64,000 nucleotides of DNA from Nodosilinea sp. P-1105 (GCF_012911975.1 NZ_SMDQ01000004.1:62001-126000); one strand, 5' to 3'; positions 35,385-44,916 are shown, numbered from the stretch's first letter. The notes: generated from the sequence alone by a model not told the origin. Program-made: numbers and translations.

Positions 35385-36344
35385 ATGCCGCCTTCTTCCC
35401 TAACTCGCCAGGCCATTGTCGATCAAGCCCTACATCTGGGATTTCACTTGGTGGGGGTGGCGGCGGTGGACGATGCCCCTGATGGCGCTGAACAAGCGGC
35501 GACAGATCATCTACAACGCTGGCTTGCCCAGGGGTATCAGGCGGATATGGGCTGGATGGAAACCCCTAAACGGCAGGATATTCGACAGGTGCTGCCGGGG
35601 GCGCGATCGCTGATTTGTGTGGCCCTCAACTACTACACCCCCCATCCCCATTCCCAGGACAGCCGCCACGGCAAAATTTCCCGCTATGCCTGGGGGCGCG
35701 ACTATCATCGGATTTTGCATAAGCGGCTGAAGGCGCTAAGCCAGTGGATTGAGCAGCAGGCGTCGGGCGACGTGGCGGCTCGTTACTATGCGGATACTGG
35801 CCCGGTGCAGGATAAGTTTTGGGCCCAGCGGGCGGGGCTGGGCTGGGTGGCAAAGAATGGCAATTTAATCACCCGACAATACGGGTCTTGGGTGTTTTTA
35901 GGGGAAATCGTCACCACCTTAGCGCTACCCGCTGACCGGCCCCATACCGCCCACTGCGGCACCTGCACCCGTTGCCTGGAGGCTTGCCCCACTGGGGCCA
36001 TTACCCAGCCCTACGTGGTGGATGCTAACCGCTGTATTGCCTATCACACCATTGAAAATCGGGCTGAACGCCTGCCTGATGCGATCGCGTCCCACTTGCA
36101 TAACTGGGTGGCGGGGTGTGATATTTGCCAGGATGTGTGCCCCTGGAATCAGCGCTTTGCCCAACCTACGACGATTGAGGCCTTTCACCCCTACCCCGAC
36201 AATCAAGCCCCGGCCTTAGCTGAGTTAGCCGCCCTATCAGAGACTGATTGGGATCAACGGTTTCGAGCGTCAGCCCTGCGGCGGATTAAGCCCGCCATGT
36301 GGCGACGCAATGCGCAGGCGGCCCAGAGTTCCCATTCCCCATGA
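35385..36344 (+). CDS. queG: Epoxyqueuosine reductase
   Basis: Performs the last step of queuosine tRNA modification, using cobalamin and two [4Fe-4S] clusters. The 319-residue chain has [25 protein letters not shown], the first cluster motif [16 protein letters not shown], and the second set in [13 protein letters not shown] and [12 protein letters not shown]. Length and motif order equal those of the characterised family. It is divergent from the metalloprotease gene. Confidence 0.96.
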   Translation: MPPSSLTRQAIVDQALHLGFHLVGVAAVDDAPDGAEQAATDHLQRWLAQGYQADMGWMETPKRQDIRQVLPGARSLICVALNYYTPHPHSQDSRHGKISRYAWGRDYHRILHKRLKALSQWIEQQASGDVAARYYADTGPVQDKFWAQRAGLGWVAKNGNLITRQYGSWVFLGEIVTTLALPADRPHTAHCGTCTRCLEACPTGAITQPYVVDANRCIAYHTIENRAERLPDAIASHLHNWVAGCDICQDVCPWNQRFAQPTTIEAFHPYPDNQAPALAELAALSETDWDQRFRASALRRIKPAMWRRNAQAAQSSHSP

Positions 36345-36432
36345 AGATGGTCTAAGCTGGCTTCAGGCTAGGTCAACCCCTGGTAGACATCTGTTTCAAA
36401 TTCCTGTTTCAATTTACTGAGTTAAAACTGCT

Positions 36433-37317
36433 GTGCTAAAACGGATTTCCCTACTCCCCCTTTGTGCCGCGCTGGGTTTGATGGGTACGGCTACTCCAGC
36501 CCTGTCCCAGGCCTTGACCCCCTATGTCCTGCCCCTTGACTATGACCTGATGGCTGAGCAAGGGCTGTTTTTAGCCAGTGAAGCTCAGCAGTTGGCGGAA
36601 TTCCGCCAATTTAACCAAGCACTGGCCCTGGCCCAGTTGGCCGCCCAGTTGGCCCCTGATAATGGTCAAGTGTTGGCGCTACTAGGGAGCCTATACCTGC
36701 AAACAGGCGAGGTGGAACAGGCCATTCCCCTGCTGGAACAGGCCGATACAATCCTTTCTGATGAGCCTCGGGTGCTGTTTGCCTTGGGGTCGGCCTATTT
36801 ACAACAACAAGATTACCGTCGGGCTGCCTCTTATCTAGAGCAGGGATTGGCCCTAGATGCCGACAATGCCAATGCCCTGTTTGACTTGGGCAATGTCTAC
36901 TTTTTGCTAGATCGCTATGGAGACGCGATCGCCAGCTATGAAAAGTCTGTGGCGGTCGAGCCTGAGTTTTGGCCATCGGTCAACAACATTGGTCTGGTGT
37001 TGTATGAACAGGGGCAGGCAGACCAAGCCATACAACACTGGCGAGATAGTCTGGAGTTAGCTCCCGAAGAACCTGAGCCCAAGCTGGCAATTGCCGTGGC
37101 TTTATATAACCGAGAGAACTGCAACATACCGGCCGTACGCACTACCACCCGGGCCTGCCAAGAGGCGATTAGCCTGGGGGTAGAAGCCCTGGAGCAGGAC
37201 AGTCGCTATAGTGAAATTGACTTTTTGCAGTTCAACCTCTGGGGCGATCGCCTGATTGACTCTACTCAACGCTTTTTTGAAGTGCCTGACATTCGGCAAT
37301 TGCTAGCTGAACTATAG
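36433..37317 (+). CDS. Exported TPR-repeat protein
   Basis: A 294-residue protein with a signal peptide (MLKRISLLPLCAALGLMGTA...ALS) and about five TPR units between residues 45 and 220 (ALLGSLYLQTGEVEQAIPLL; FALGSAYLQQQDYRRAASYL; FDLGNVYFLLDRYGDAIASY; NNIGLVLYEQGQADQAIQHW). TPRs are protein-binding scaffolds. The start is GTG at 36433. It lies 88 bp after queG and ends 27 bp before convergent holB. Partner unknown. Confidence 0.85.
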   Translation: MLKRISLLPLCAALGLMGTATPALSQALTPYVLPLDYDLMAEQGLFLASEAQQLAEFRQFNQALALAQLAAQLAPDNGQVLALLGSLYLQTGEVEQAIPLLEQADTILSDEPRVLFALGSAYLQQQDYRRAASYLEQGLALDADNANALFDLGNVYFLLDRYGDAIASYEKSVAVEPEFWPSVNNIGLVLYEQGQADQAIQHWRDSLELAPEEPEPKLAIAVALYNRENCNIPAVRTTTRACQEAISLGVEALEQDSRYSEIDFLQFNLWGDRLIDSTQRFFEVPDIRQLLAEL

Positions 37318-37344
37318 GCACAGCCCTTACCCCAGACACAGCCC

Positions 37345-38301
37345 CTAAACCCCTTGGCTACTGGTCCAGAGTGCCATCATCGTCACCTCCCACACCAGCC
37401 GAGGTTGGACGAAACGACGCAGGTACTGTTTAGCCTGCTCTAGATGGGGCAACCAGGCACCGCTGTGCTGGGGATAGGTTTGCCAGTACCACTGCTGTAG
37501 ATAATCCAGCAGCCACAGCTGAGCTTCAGTGTCAAGGGCTTTCGTCACTTGGCGGCCCCGTTCCAGGGCTTCCCTTAGGTTGTGGGGCAGGGTATGGAGC
37601 GACCCGAGCAAATCGGCGGGAATAGCTTGTAATTGTTGATAAGCGGCGATCGCGGTACCAGGACTACCCTGGGCCAAAGCCAGCACCTGGGGTTGGCTCA
37701 ACACCTGCCCCTGCCCTAGCTGCTCCAGCACCCTGGTCATGTCTGTAATGTTGAGACGTAAAAATGGAATGGTTTGACACCGCGACACCAGCGTTGGCAG
37801 CAGAGCCTGAGCCCCTGGGGCTAATAGGATGAGGGTGGCCTGCCCCGGCTCTTCCAGGGTTTTCAGCAAGCCATTGGCCGCCGCCTCGGCCATGGTTTCC
37901 GCCGCCTCGACCACGACCACAGCCTGGGGAGCTTCCAGGGGAGGGCGGCTAAGGAACTGGGCAATCTGACGAATTTGTTCTAGCCGAATTTGGGGTGGGC
38001 TTTTGCGCTTGAGCGCTTGAGCCTGGGAGACAGGCACCAGTCGCCCCTGGTGTAGATAGGTGGGTTCAACCCACAGCAGATCAGGGTGGTTGCGCTGGTG
38101 AATGCGCCGCCGCAGATACGGGTCAGATGCGGTGCCTCGGGTCAACAAGATTTCCGTAAAGCGCTCAGCGCCCAGCCGTCGTCCCACCCCCTCTGGCCCA
38201 GCAAATAAATAAGCTGGGGCCACCCGCTGCTGCTGTACCGCTCGGCACAACAGCGCTATGGCGGTCTGTTGCCCCACTAGGTCTGCAAACGGTTCGGCCA
38301 T
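37345..38301 (-). CDS. holB: DNA polymerase III delta prime subunit
   Basis: A clamp-loader subunit. The 318-residue chain starts FADLVGQQTAIALLCRAVQQ, has the AAA+ core YLFAGPEGVGRRL and EAAETMAEAAANGLLKTLEEPGQATLILL with the sensor region LVSRCQTIPF. It overlaps the end of tmk by 25 bp, the classic tmk-holB arrangement. The four-Cys zinc module of E. coli delta prime is absent. Confidence 0.92.
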   Translation of the reverse strand: MAEPFADLVGQQTAIALLCRAVQQQRVAPAYLFAGPEGVGRRLGAERFTEILLTRGTASDPYLRRRIHQRNHPDLLWVEPTYLHQGRLVPVSQAQALKRKSPPQIRLEQIRQIAQFLSRPPLEAPQAVVVVEAAETMAEAAANGLLKTLEEPGQATLILLAPGAQALLPTLVSRCQTIPFLRLNITDMTRVLEQLGQGQVLSQPQVLALAQGSPGTAIAAYQQLQAIPADLLGSLHTLPHNLREALERGRQVTKALDTEAQLWLLDYLQQWYWQTYPQHSGAWLPHLEQAKQYLRRFVQPRLVWEVTMMALWTSSQGV

Positions 38302-38945
38302 GGCTGGAGATGTTGTTCAACGACGGTAAAAATGGCGGCGGTCACAGCCGCAGGAGGGTGAGCGGCATCAATCGGCACAATCCGCTCTGGGTGCTGCTGG
38401 GCCAAGGTTTCAAACCCCAGTTGCACCCGCTGGTGAAAGGCTAAATCGGCCTGCTCGATGCGATCGTTATCCCCCCGCTGACGGGTGCGGGATAGGCCCA
38501 TGGCGACATCCAATTGCAACCACAGGGTGAGATCAGGGGTTAACCCGCCTGTGGCCACCTGGTTCAGCAGCTGAATTAAGGCCAAGTCTAGCCCGCGCCC
38601 ATAGCCCTGGTAGGCCACCGTGGAGTCAATAAAGCGATCGCAGAGCACCCAGTGCCCCGCCGCTAGGGCAGGTCGAATCACCTCTTCCACGTGCTGGGCG
38701 CGATCGGCGGCATACAGTAGCAGTTCGGTGGGGCTGGCCATGGCTCGCCCCAGCAATAGCTGCCGTAATTCTCCACCAAGGAGGGTTCCACCGGGTTCAC
38801 GGGTGGTGATTATTGGCACACCCTCGGGGTACCCTGGGGTGGTTATCCTCCCCTCTGGCGCTGTCAACTGTTTGGCCAATGCCTGAAGTTGGGTCGATTT
38901 GCCACAGCCCTCTACCCCCTCAAAGACAATCAATTTGCCCTGCAT
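38277..38945 (-). CDS. tmk: Thymidylate kinase
   Basis: Phosphorylates dTMP to dTDP. The 222-residue protein has the P-loop FEGVEGCGKSTQLQALA, ITTREPGG, RAQHVEEVIRPAL, and LCDRFIDSTVAYQGYGRGLD. It carries a small insertion (PEGRITTPGYPEGV) after the P-loop helix relative to short bacterial forms. It is translationally coupled to holB. Confidence 0.95.
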   Translation of the reverse strand: MQGKLIVFEGVEGCGKSTQLQALAKQLTAPEGRITTPGYPEGVPIITTREPGGTLLGGELRQLLLGRAMASPTELLLYAADRAQHVEEVIRPALAAGHWVLCDRFIDSTVAYQGYGRGLDLALIQLLNQVATGGLTPDLTLWLQLDVAMGLSRTRQRGDNDRIEQADLAFHQRVQLGFETLAQQHPERIVPIDAAHPPAAVTAAIFTVVEQHLQPWPNRLQT

Positions 38946-39411
38946 AGCTCACCGCTAAGGTTGTCCTAATTACCCTACCAGGCCATGGGGTAGAGCCCGA
39001 GGCTCTTGGGGAAAAGCCACCTGATACTATAGGAAAGCAGGTTGTTCCAGACCATGCTGTAGGGAACCCCCCTCAGCCGGTATCGTCTTAATGTAAACGT
39101 GCAGCTAGTGTGAAACCACCGACCACCGGATTGACATTGGCTCAATCAAGGCTAGTTAGCTGCTGATGAGGCCTAGTTACGATGAAAGATGAATTGTGGT
39201 CAAAGCTGAATAAAGTCTATGACCAACTTTGCTGTTACAGATCTTTGCTTTATATTGAGTGGAACTGTGGTAACAGCTTTTGGCAACGTAGCTAAAGTGC
39301 TGTGGCAGGCTTTAAGGTCGTTCACACATAATTCCAAGGGTCTCTTTCAACCCTTGGCTTATTAGAGGGCTAGCCTTGACGAAAGGTTGTGTAGTCTCAG
39401 TAGAGGGTTTT
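38946..39411. other. Intergenic region upstream of the 39412 gene
   Basis: No gene found. A 7-bp hairpin (CCAAGGG / CCCTTGG, 39334-39357) sits 55 bp before the next start; no clear promoter. Confidence 0.5.
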
Positions 39412-39729
39412 ATGGCTCGTTATACTAATCTCCTGACTGTTCCTAAAACGCCACCCAGTTTGAGAGATTCAATTATCAGTTCTCTCAAGTCCTGTGGTCT
39501 AAACATGGTTTACGAGACTGGCGACTATTTAGTGGCCAAGGAAATTCCTGGTCAAGTTTCCCTGGCTCAGCTCACAACCATTGAAGTATTAATTAATCCG
39601 CCCTCTGGCTCCCTGGGTCCTGCCAAAGTCAACTTGGTGGTCAAAAACGAAGAACTGCCCTTGAGGCAAAAGAACCACTGCCAGCAAGTGTTTGAGACAG
39701 TCAACCAGGCTCTGGTTGCACTGGCTTAG
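39412..39729 (+). CDS. Conserved hypothetical protein
   Basis: A 105-residue protein (MARYTNLLTVPKTPPSLRD..., CGLNMVYETGDYLVAKEIPG, TTIEVLINPPSG, KVNLVVKNEELPL, CQQVFETVNQALVALA). The alternation of strands and helices suggests a compact alpha/beta fold and the pattern looks well conserved, but I do not recognise the family. AGAGGG precedes the ATG at 39412; an upstream TTG at 39376 is less likely. Confidence 0.75.
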   Translation: MARYTNLLTVPKTPPSLRDSIISSLKSCGLNMVYETGDYLVAKEIPGQVSLAQLTTIEVLINPPSGSLGPAKVNLVVKNEELPLRQKNHCQQVFETVNQALVALA

Positions 39730-39949
39730 TCCGCGCTAGCAGCAATCCCCACCTATTTGACACAGTAGCAGCCCTGCGCCACCGGGAGTTCCTACCTTAT
39801 CCGATACCAAGCTAACGGATTCAGCCATGACTCCATCGCCATGATACTATCAGGGCTGAATACTCAGTGGATGCAGGGCTTTGAGGACTTTCTTTCGTGG
39901 GGTGTTGCCCCCGCAGGAGGCAATGGCCAGCGCCTTTTACCGCCCTGTC

Positions 39950-40408
39950 CTAGGGGTCATAATCTTCCGACAAATCCTGACTCTCACCTTCTTCGCCCTC
40001 TTCAATCATATTGGGGCTAATCAGGGTAATGTCAAATTCATCGGGGGGTAAGGTTGACTGACTGTCCCGCTTGAGTTGGTAGTAAATGGCGCGAGCTTGG
40101 GGACCAAAGACGATCTCGTCCTCATTTTTAAGATCGTGGGCCTGTAGCTTGCGCCCATTGATTAACATGCCGTTGGCGCTAGGCTTACCTTTGAGGTTGC
40201 CATCTACAATGCGGTAATAAAACGTGTCGTCGTCCTTAGGAAGCTGGACTAACGTGGCATGATGTCGCGATACAAACTGGGACGACAACCGAATATCACA
40301 TTTTGGATCCCTACCAATGGAGTATACGGATCCATCCAGGACGATTTCTCGGCGACCTTTACTGTCTTCAACGATCAGGATGTTACTTAACTTGGTATGT
40401 AGTGGCAT
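39950..40408 (-). CDS. FHA-domain protein
   Basis: A 152-residue cytosolic protein with one forkhead-associated domain, which binds phosphothreonine peptides. The core motifs are YSIGRDPKCDIRL (GR), SRHHATLV (S-x-x-H) and NGMLINGRKL (NG). A short acidic tail (EEGEEGESQDLSEDYDP) follows. No kinase or phosphatase is adjacent. About 330 bp separate it from the cyclic-nucleotide-domain gene on the same strand. Confidence 0.9.
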   Translation of the reverse strand: MPLHTKLSNILIVEDSKGRREIVLDGSVYSIGRDPKCDIRLSSQFVSRHHATLVQLPKDDDTFYYRIVDGNLKGKPSANGMLINGRKLQAHDLKNEDEIVFGPQARAIYYQLKRDSQSTLPPDEFDITLISPNMIEEGEEGESQDLSEDYDP

Positions 40409-40735
40409 GCTTGAAACTTAGCAAACATTGGCATTGCATGAGCTAAATAGCCCAGGCAGGGCAAATTGACCCAACCTAGCCCTAAGCTCTGAATTAAGGG
40501 AGTCGTGGCTGAAGTCTACCCAAGAAACCGGGAGACGTTAGCCACCTAACCCGCTAAGGACGCACAAAGGAACGCACAATGCTAGATGCCTAGAATGGTG
40601 AATCACTATCCTGAGGCTAGATCGAACCTAAACTAGCTTGAACACTGAAGCATCGAGAACACACCCTAGTTTACCTCTACTTGCGGATGGCCGCCGTAAG
40701 TTAGTAGAAACCTTACGGTACCCCTTGCTGCCAAG
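40409..40735. other. Intergenic region
   Basis: Nothing recognisable: no repeats of the dispersed families, no terminator with a T-run and no open frame of note. Confidence 0.5.
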
Positions 40736-41314
40736 CTATTCCGTAGCTTCGTTATCTAAATCTTCCCAAGGGCTAGCCCTAATATGACGCAGGCGTTTTA
40801 ACATCCAATCAAACCGAATACTACCCATTGAGAGCATATCGTTCATCTCATCGAGGCCGCTGATATCGGCATTGATGGCCACAGGTCGCCAATGTTCCCC
40901 TTGTAGATGTTTAACGGTACTGCGCAACCGGCTAGAGAGTAAGATGGCCAAAGCTCGGTAAAATCGAGAGGCAAACCAAATATCTTGGATTAGCTTTTGA
41001 CGCACCTGGACACAGGGAACCGCTAGCACAATGGTGGGTTCTAGGGCTGATACAGTGGCGGAGGCAGGTTGGCCATCCACAAAAGACATTTCGCCAACCA
41101 CCTCGCCGCTAGCGAGTTGGGCAATGGGTTGCTCATCAAGGGCGAACACCGACACCTGTAAGCTACCATCCAAAATCAGATAGATCGCCTCGCAGGGTTT
41201 GCCTTCGTGAATCAGGACATCACCGGGAGCCAGCTCCCGGCGCAAACCAGCGGAAATCAACCAATCCACATCCTCGTCTTCCAATACCCCTAAAATAAAT
41301 ACCACCCGCTTCAT
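40736..41314 (-). CDS. Cyclic-nucleotide-binding-domain protein, no DNA-binding domain
   Basis: A 192-residue protein with a CAP-family beta-roll (about 10-125): LAPGDVLIHEGKPCEAIYLILDG, then the phosphate-binding cassette GEVVGEMSFVDGQPASATVSA. The Arg that normally contacts the cyclic phosphate (P-R-A-A-T) is replaced (P-A-S-A-T), as in a subgroup that does not bind cAMP. There is no helix-turn-helix. The C-terminal 65 residues (LDEMNDMLSMGSIRFDWMLKRLRHIRASPWEDL) are unassigned. It is divergent from the thioredoxin-TPR gene. Confidence 0.88.
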   Translation of the reverse strand: MKRVVFILGVLEDEDVDWLISAGLRRELAPGDVLIHEGKPCEAIYLILDGSLQVSVFALDEQPIAQLASGEVVGEMSFVDGQPASATVSALEPTIVLAVPCVQVRQKLIQDIWFASRFYRALAILLSSRLRSTVKHLQGEHWRPVAINADISGLDEMNDMLSMGSIRFDWMLKRLRHIRASPWEDLDNEATE

Positions 41315-41409
41315 AAGCCTTTGCTCTCACCGTAAGTGACTGATGCCGCGTTAACCTCTGCACTTTTACATTGTATGTCTTGTTTATTAATCCCTTAGGA
41401 GGCTACCTT

Positions 41410-42246
41410 GTGGGCAAATCGATTATGGTCACTCAAGCTGAGTTTGAAGCAGCGGTTCTGATGCCGTCATTCCAGCATCCAGTGTTAGTGGATTTTTATG
41501 CGACTTGGTGTGGCCCTTGTCAGATCCTGAAACCCATGCTCGAAAATTTAGCCAAAGAGTATGACTTTATCCTAGCCAAGGTGGATATTGATCAAAATTC
41601 AGACCTGGCTAATACCTATGGTGTAGAAGGGGTACCCGATGTCCGGATCGTATCCCAAGGCCAGGTTCAGGAAGGGTTTGTAGGGGTGCTGCCAGAGGCC
41701 CAAATTCGGGAGATGTTAGCTAAGCTGGGACTACAATCTAAGCTCGAACAAGCGTTAGCCACTTTTGCCACGATTCGTGCAACCCAGGAAGGTGCCAAGA
41801 TCCAAACCGCGTTGACCGCCTTATTAACCCAGTATCCCGAAACCCCCCAGGTGCTGCTGTTGGCCGCACAGATCTATGTCCAACGGGGTGAGGTTGATGT
41901 GGCTGGCCAATACTTAGACTTAATTTCATCTACCGATCGCGGCATCGCTAGCCAGGGGGATGGTCTACGGGAACTGCTGGCCTTGAGCGCTGCGATCGCC
42001 GCACCGATCGACAACCCTGATGTCGATACCCCTGATATTGAGCAGATGTTTCGAGGGGGCTGTCAGGCCGCCCTGGCAGGTAGCTACGAATTGGCCCTAG
42101 AGCAGTTCTTAAGGGTCGCAAAGCGCGATCGCCAATACCGTCGAGATGGTGGCCGCAAAGCCATGGTGACCGTCTTTAAAGTGCTGGGAGACGATCATCC
42201 CCTGACGGTCACCTACCGTAAACAGCTGATGCAAACGCTTTATTAA
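41410..42246 (+). CDS. Thioredoxin-TPR protein, CnoX/YbbN-like
   Basis: A 278-residue protein. Residues 10-110 form a thioredoxin domain with an intact WCGPC site (VDFYATWCGPCQILKPM) and the cis-Pro loop GVEGVPDVRIV. The rest is a TPR-like region (LLTQYPETPQVLLLAAQIYV, a second unit near 215-240 and a final EAL-type helix run) as in CnoX/YbbN, a chaperone-redox protein that hands substrates to GroEL. The GTG at 41410 is preceded by TAGGAGG at 7 nt; this start removes an odd 13-residue leader. Confidence 0.88.
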   Translation: MGKSIMVTQAEFEAAVLMPSFQHPVLVDFYATWCGPCQILKPMLENLAKEYDFILAKVDIDQNSDLANTYGVEGVPDVRIVSQGQVQEGFVGVLPEAQIREMLAKLGLQSKLEQALATFATIRATQEGAKIQTALTALLTQYPETPQVLLLAAQIYVQRGEVDVAGQYLDLISSTDRGIASQGDGLRELLALSAAIAAPIDNPDVDTPDIEQMFRGGCQAALAGSYELALEQFLRVAKRDRQYRRDGGRKAMVTVFKVLGDDHPLTVTYRKQLMQTLY

Positions 42247-42335
42247 CAGGACACAAGAAGGGGGTAATGAAAGGGACGCAGGGCCTACGGCGTCAGGTCT
42301 CAGGGTAGTCCTCTCAACGATAACTAAACCAGATC

Positions 42336-42397
42336 CAAGTCCAGACCTGGAGTTCTGCCTGTGGAAAAACTCCAGATCTCGAGTTGGACTTGGTATA
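42336..42397 (+). repeat. 62-nt palindromic dispersed element, copy C
   Basis: It has outer arms CAAGTCCAG and (T)TGGACTTG, inner arms CTGGAGTT and AACTCCAG, a loop with CTGCCTGTGG, and a terminal GTATA. It is almost identical to copy B at 11646-11707 in the opposite orientation. Confidence 0.87.
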
Positions 42398-42501
42398 AAA
42401 TCTGAAAAATTTTCGGAAGGAAAGGTTTGGTTATCAAAGTGACAGCTATCCTAGAAGTAGCTGTATAGATTGTGGCTATCCTGACAGGTTAACCCCTGAT
42501 T

Positions 42502-42756
42502 GTGATCGGTGTTTCGTTTGCACTGAAGCTTTTTGTCATGGCATTGCTGGCGCGGTTGCTGCAATTTTTGCGATTTTTGGAAGGACTGCTGAGCTTCCTT
42601 GATTTTTTGGCGACGCCGCCTGGGGTAGTAGCAGTGGCGGGTCTGTCACTGTATGGTGTGTTGCTGAGCTTGGGTTTGGACGCCGCAACCGCAGCAACAA
42701 TGGCTGGTTCCGTAGCTCTGGGGCTAAGCTGCATTATCACTCGCCCCAACTTTTAG
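42502..42756 (+). CDS. Small hydrophobic membrane protein
   Basis: An 84-residue protein starting at GTG. It has two or three hydrophobic stretches (FALKLFVMALLARLLQFLRFL; GVVAVAGLSLYGVLLSLGL; ATMAGSVALGLSCII). It ends 20 bp before the moeA ATG on the same strand. No family recognised. It is short and leucine-rich, but the consistent amphipathic pattern and the spacing to moeA support a real gene. Confidence 0.5.
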   Translation: MIGVSFALKLFVMALLARLLQFLRFLEGLLSFLDFLATPPGVVAVAGLSLYGVLLSLGLDAATAATMAGSVALGLSCIITRPNF

Positions 42757-42776
42757 CAGTCACGGGTTTGTTCCAT

Positions 42777-44036
42777 ATGCTGTCTGTCCTAGACGCCGAA
42801 GCCAAGATCCTTGATTTAGCAACTCTACCCCAGGCGTCTGAGCAGATCGAAAGGCTCGATCTACACCTTGCCCAGGGGCGGGTGTTGGCTGAGACGGTGG
42901 TCAGTCCGCTGGATGTGCCCCACTGGGATAATTCAGCCATGGATGGCTATGCGGTGCGCTACGCCGACGTTCAAGCCGCCACCGCTGGTCCATCGGCGAC
43001 ACTGACGGTGATCGAAACCATTCCGGCGGGGCAATCCCCTACCCAGGCCGTGGGGCCAGGTCAGGCGGCCCGTATTTTCACCGGGTCGATGATGCCGATG
43101 GGGGCTGATACGGTGGTCATGCAGGAAATGACCGAACGTCAAGCCGCCCAGGTGAGGATTCTGGAGACACCGGAACCCGGGCAGTTTGTTCGCCGCCAGG
43201 GCAGCTTTTATCAGGCGGGGCATCCCCTCCTATTCCCGGGGATTAGCCTGAATGGGCCAGAAATAGCAGTTTTGGCCTCGGCTCAGTACGCTCAAGTGCG
43301 GGTTTACCGCCAGCCCCGGGTGGCTATTTTATCCACTGGCAACGAACTGGTGCAGCCTGGTACCCCTTTGCAACCGGGACAACTGGTGGACTCAAACCAG
43401 TATGCCCTGGCTGCCCTGGTGCATCGAGCCGGAGGCATCCCCATGCCCCTGGGGATTATTCCAGACCAGCCCCAGGTTCTGCGAGACGCGATCGCCACAG
43501 CCCTATCTCAAGCCGACCTGATCCTCTCCTCTGGAGGGGTGTCGGTGGGCGATTACGATTATGTCGATCAAATTTTGGCTGACCTGGGGGCCACCCTGCA
43601 TATTCGGGCTGTGGCAGTCAAGCCAGGCAAGCCCCTGACTGTAGCGACCTTTCCATCGGGGACGGCGGGGGCGACCTCCCTGTACTTTGGCCTGCCAGGG
43701 AACCCGGTATCGGCCCTGGTTTGTTTTTGGCGGTTTGTGGAACCGGCCCTGCGTAAGCAGTCGGGGTTGGGGCAGGGTTGGGCTCCAGGGTTTGTGCCAG
43801 CCACCACCAGTCAGCCCCTGCGGGCGGGCGGGCGCCGTGAAACCTATGTGTGGGGGCACCTGAGGATGACACCCCAGGGATATTCCTTTGAGCAGGCTGG
43901 GGGTAGCCATAGCTCGGGTAATTTAGTCAATCTGGCCGGCACTAATGGTTTGGCGGTGGTGCCGGTGGGGACCACCCTCATTCCAGCCCACGAGCCAGTA
44001 CAGGTGATGATGGTGGGCGATCTGAGGTCGGCTTAA
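42777..44036 (+). CDS. moeA: Molybdopterin molybdotransferase
   Basis: Inserts molybdenum into molybdopterin. The 419-residue protein has PHWDNSAMDGYAVRYAD, GQAARIFTGSMMPMGADTVVMQE, the MoeA/MogA-type core LSSGGVSVGDYDYVDQIL, and GLPGNPVSALVCFWRFV. The ATG at 42777 is chosen over a TTG nine bases upstream. No other molybdenum-cofactor gene is adjacent. It would support nitrate reductase or similar enzymes. Confidence 0.95.
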   Translation: MLSVLDAEAKILDLATLPQASEQIERLDLHLAQGRVLAETVVSPLDVPHWDNSAMDGYAVRYADVQAATAGPSATLTVIETIPAGQSPTQAVGPGQAARIFTGSMMPMGADTVVMQEMTERQAAQVRILETPEPGQFVRRQGSFYQAGHPLLFPGISLNGPEIAVLASAQYAQVRVYRQPRVAILSTGNELVQPGTPLQPGQLVDSNQYALAALVHRAGGIPMPLGIIPDQPQVLRDAIATALSQADLILSSGGVSVGDYDYVDQILADLGATLHIRAVAVKPGKPLTVATFPSGTAGATSLYFGLPGNPVSALVCFWRFVEPALRKQSGLGQGWAPGFVPATTSQPLRAGGRRETYVWGHLRMTPQGYSFEQAGGSHSSGNLVNLAGTNGLAVVPVGTTLIPAHEPVQVMMVGDLRSA

Positions 44037-44051
44037 CGGGGTAGGGGCCCG

Positions 44052-44450
44052 CTATGGCTGACTGGTCTGGGCGATCGCACAGGCAAAATCCATCGCCGCC
44101 CTATTCAGCGGATCGGGGTCTACGGGCTGCCACTGGGCACTACCCACAGGACCATCAAAGACCACATCCCGAAACCGTCGCCCCTGGCAGTCGTACTCGG
44201 TCAGATAGGTGGTGCGCTGGGGGCTGCCAGCACGGCGGTCCACATAGTAGCTGCTGACCTGCACCTGTCCTGGCCCCAGGACAGTGATGGAGTCCACATC
44301 TACAAACTGCTGTTGTTGTCCCTGGCTGGCCTCAGCTACAGGAATCCAGGTGGCGGCCAAGACGATCGTAGGGTGGCCTAAAAGCACGATCGCCCCCAGC
44401 CAAACGACGCCGAATACCCACATCCCTCGAGTCCGCCAATAGTGCTGCAA
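44052..44450 (-). CDS. Exported protein, surface-adhesin protein E-like
   Basis: A 132-residue protein with a signal peptide ending near VLAA. The mature part follows the pattern of surface-adhesin protein E domains: WIPVAEASQGQQQQFVDVDSI, a VSSYYVDRRAG hairpin, TTYLTEYDCQGRRFRDV, and a final AMDFACAIAQ. Two Cys residues probably pair. Probably periplasmic. Despite the family name, adhesion is not implied. Convergent with moeA. Confidence 0.65.
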   Translation of the reverse strand: MQHYWRTRGMWVFGVVWLGAIVLLGHPTIVLAATWIPVAEASQGQQQQFVDVDSITVLGPGQVQVSSYYVDRRAGSPQRTTYLTEYDCQGRRFRDVVFDGPVGSAQWQPVDPDPLNRAAMDFACAIAQTSQP

Positions 44451-44619
44451 GCTGTTGAGTCCTATGGCTATGGCTACAGTTAGATTCTATACAACCTTGG
44501 GAAAGTGGGGAGATGAGAGGATGGGGAGGTGGGGAAATAGCTGAGGGAGCCAAATATGGGCTATGGTTGCCTCAGGCCCAATCCCCCAGGCCATTCCCCC
44601 TCAAGAGGATAGACCAACC

Positions 44620-44916
44620 ATGACTGGCGTGGTGCGCACCATTGGAAAAGTGATCGCTAAACCAGGCAAAGCCGATGCCCTGAAGTCCCTCCTGATGGAG
44701 GTGGCCGAACTGGCCCGCGAGAACCCAGGCTGTTTGCGGTTTGAGCTGCTGCAGGGCCACGCCAACCCTGGTGAATTCGTTACCCTGGGAACCTGGCAAG
44801 ATGATGCGGCGTTTCAGTCTCACTTTCGCTCGGGGTACATTGACGAGTTCATGCGCGAAATTCCTGACCTGGTGGATCATCCCCCAGATATTCAGTGGTA
44901 TTCCCTGGTGATGTAA
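44620..44916 (+). CDS. Antibiotic biosynthesis monooxygenase (ABM) domain protein
   Basis: A 98-residue ferredoxin-like dimeric alpha-beta-barrel protein. It begins VVRTIGKVIAKPGKADALKSLL and continues LARENPGCLRFELLQGHANP, FVTLGTWQDDAAFQSHF. The family includes cofactor-free quinol oxygenases and LsrG-like enzymes. The exact reaction is unknown. AAGAGGA lies upstream of the ATG. The 3' end overlaps a degenerate gene on the other strand. Confidence 0.85.
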   Translation: MTGVVRTIGKVIAKPGKADALKSLLMEVAELARENPGCLRFELLQGHANPGEFVTLGTWQDDAAFQSHFRSGYIDEFMREIPDLVDHPPDIQWYSLVM

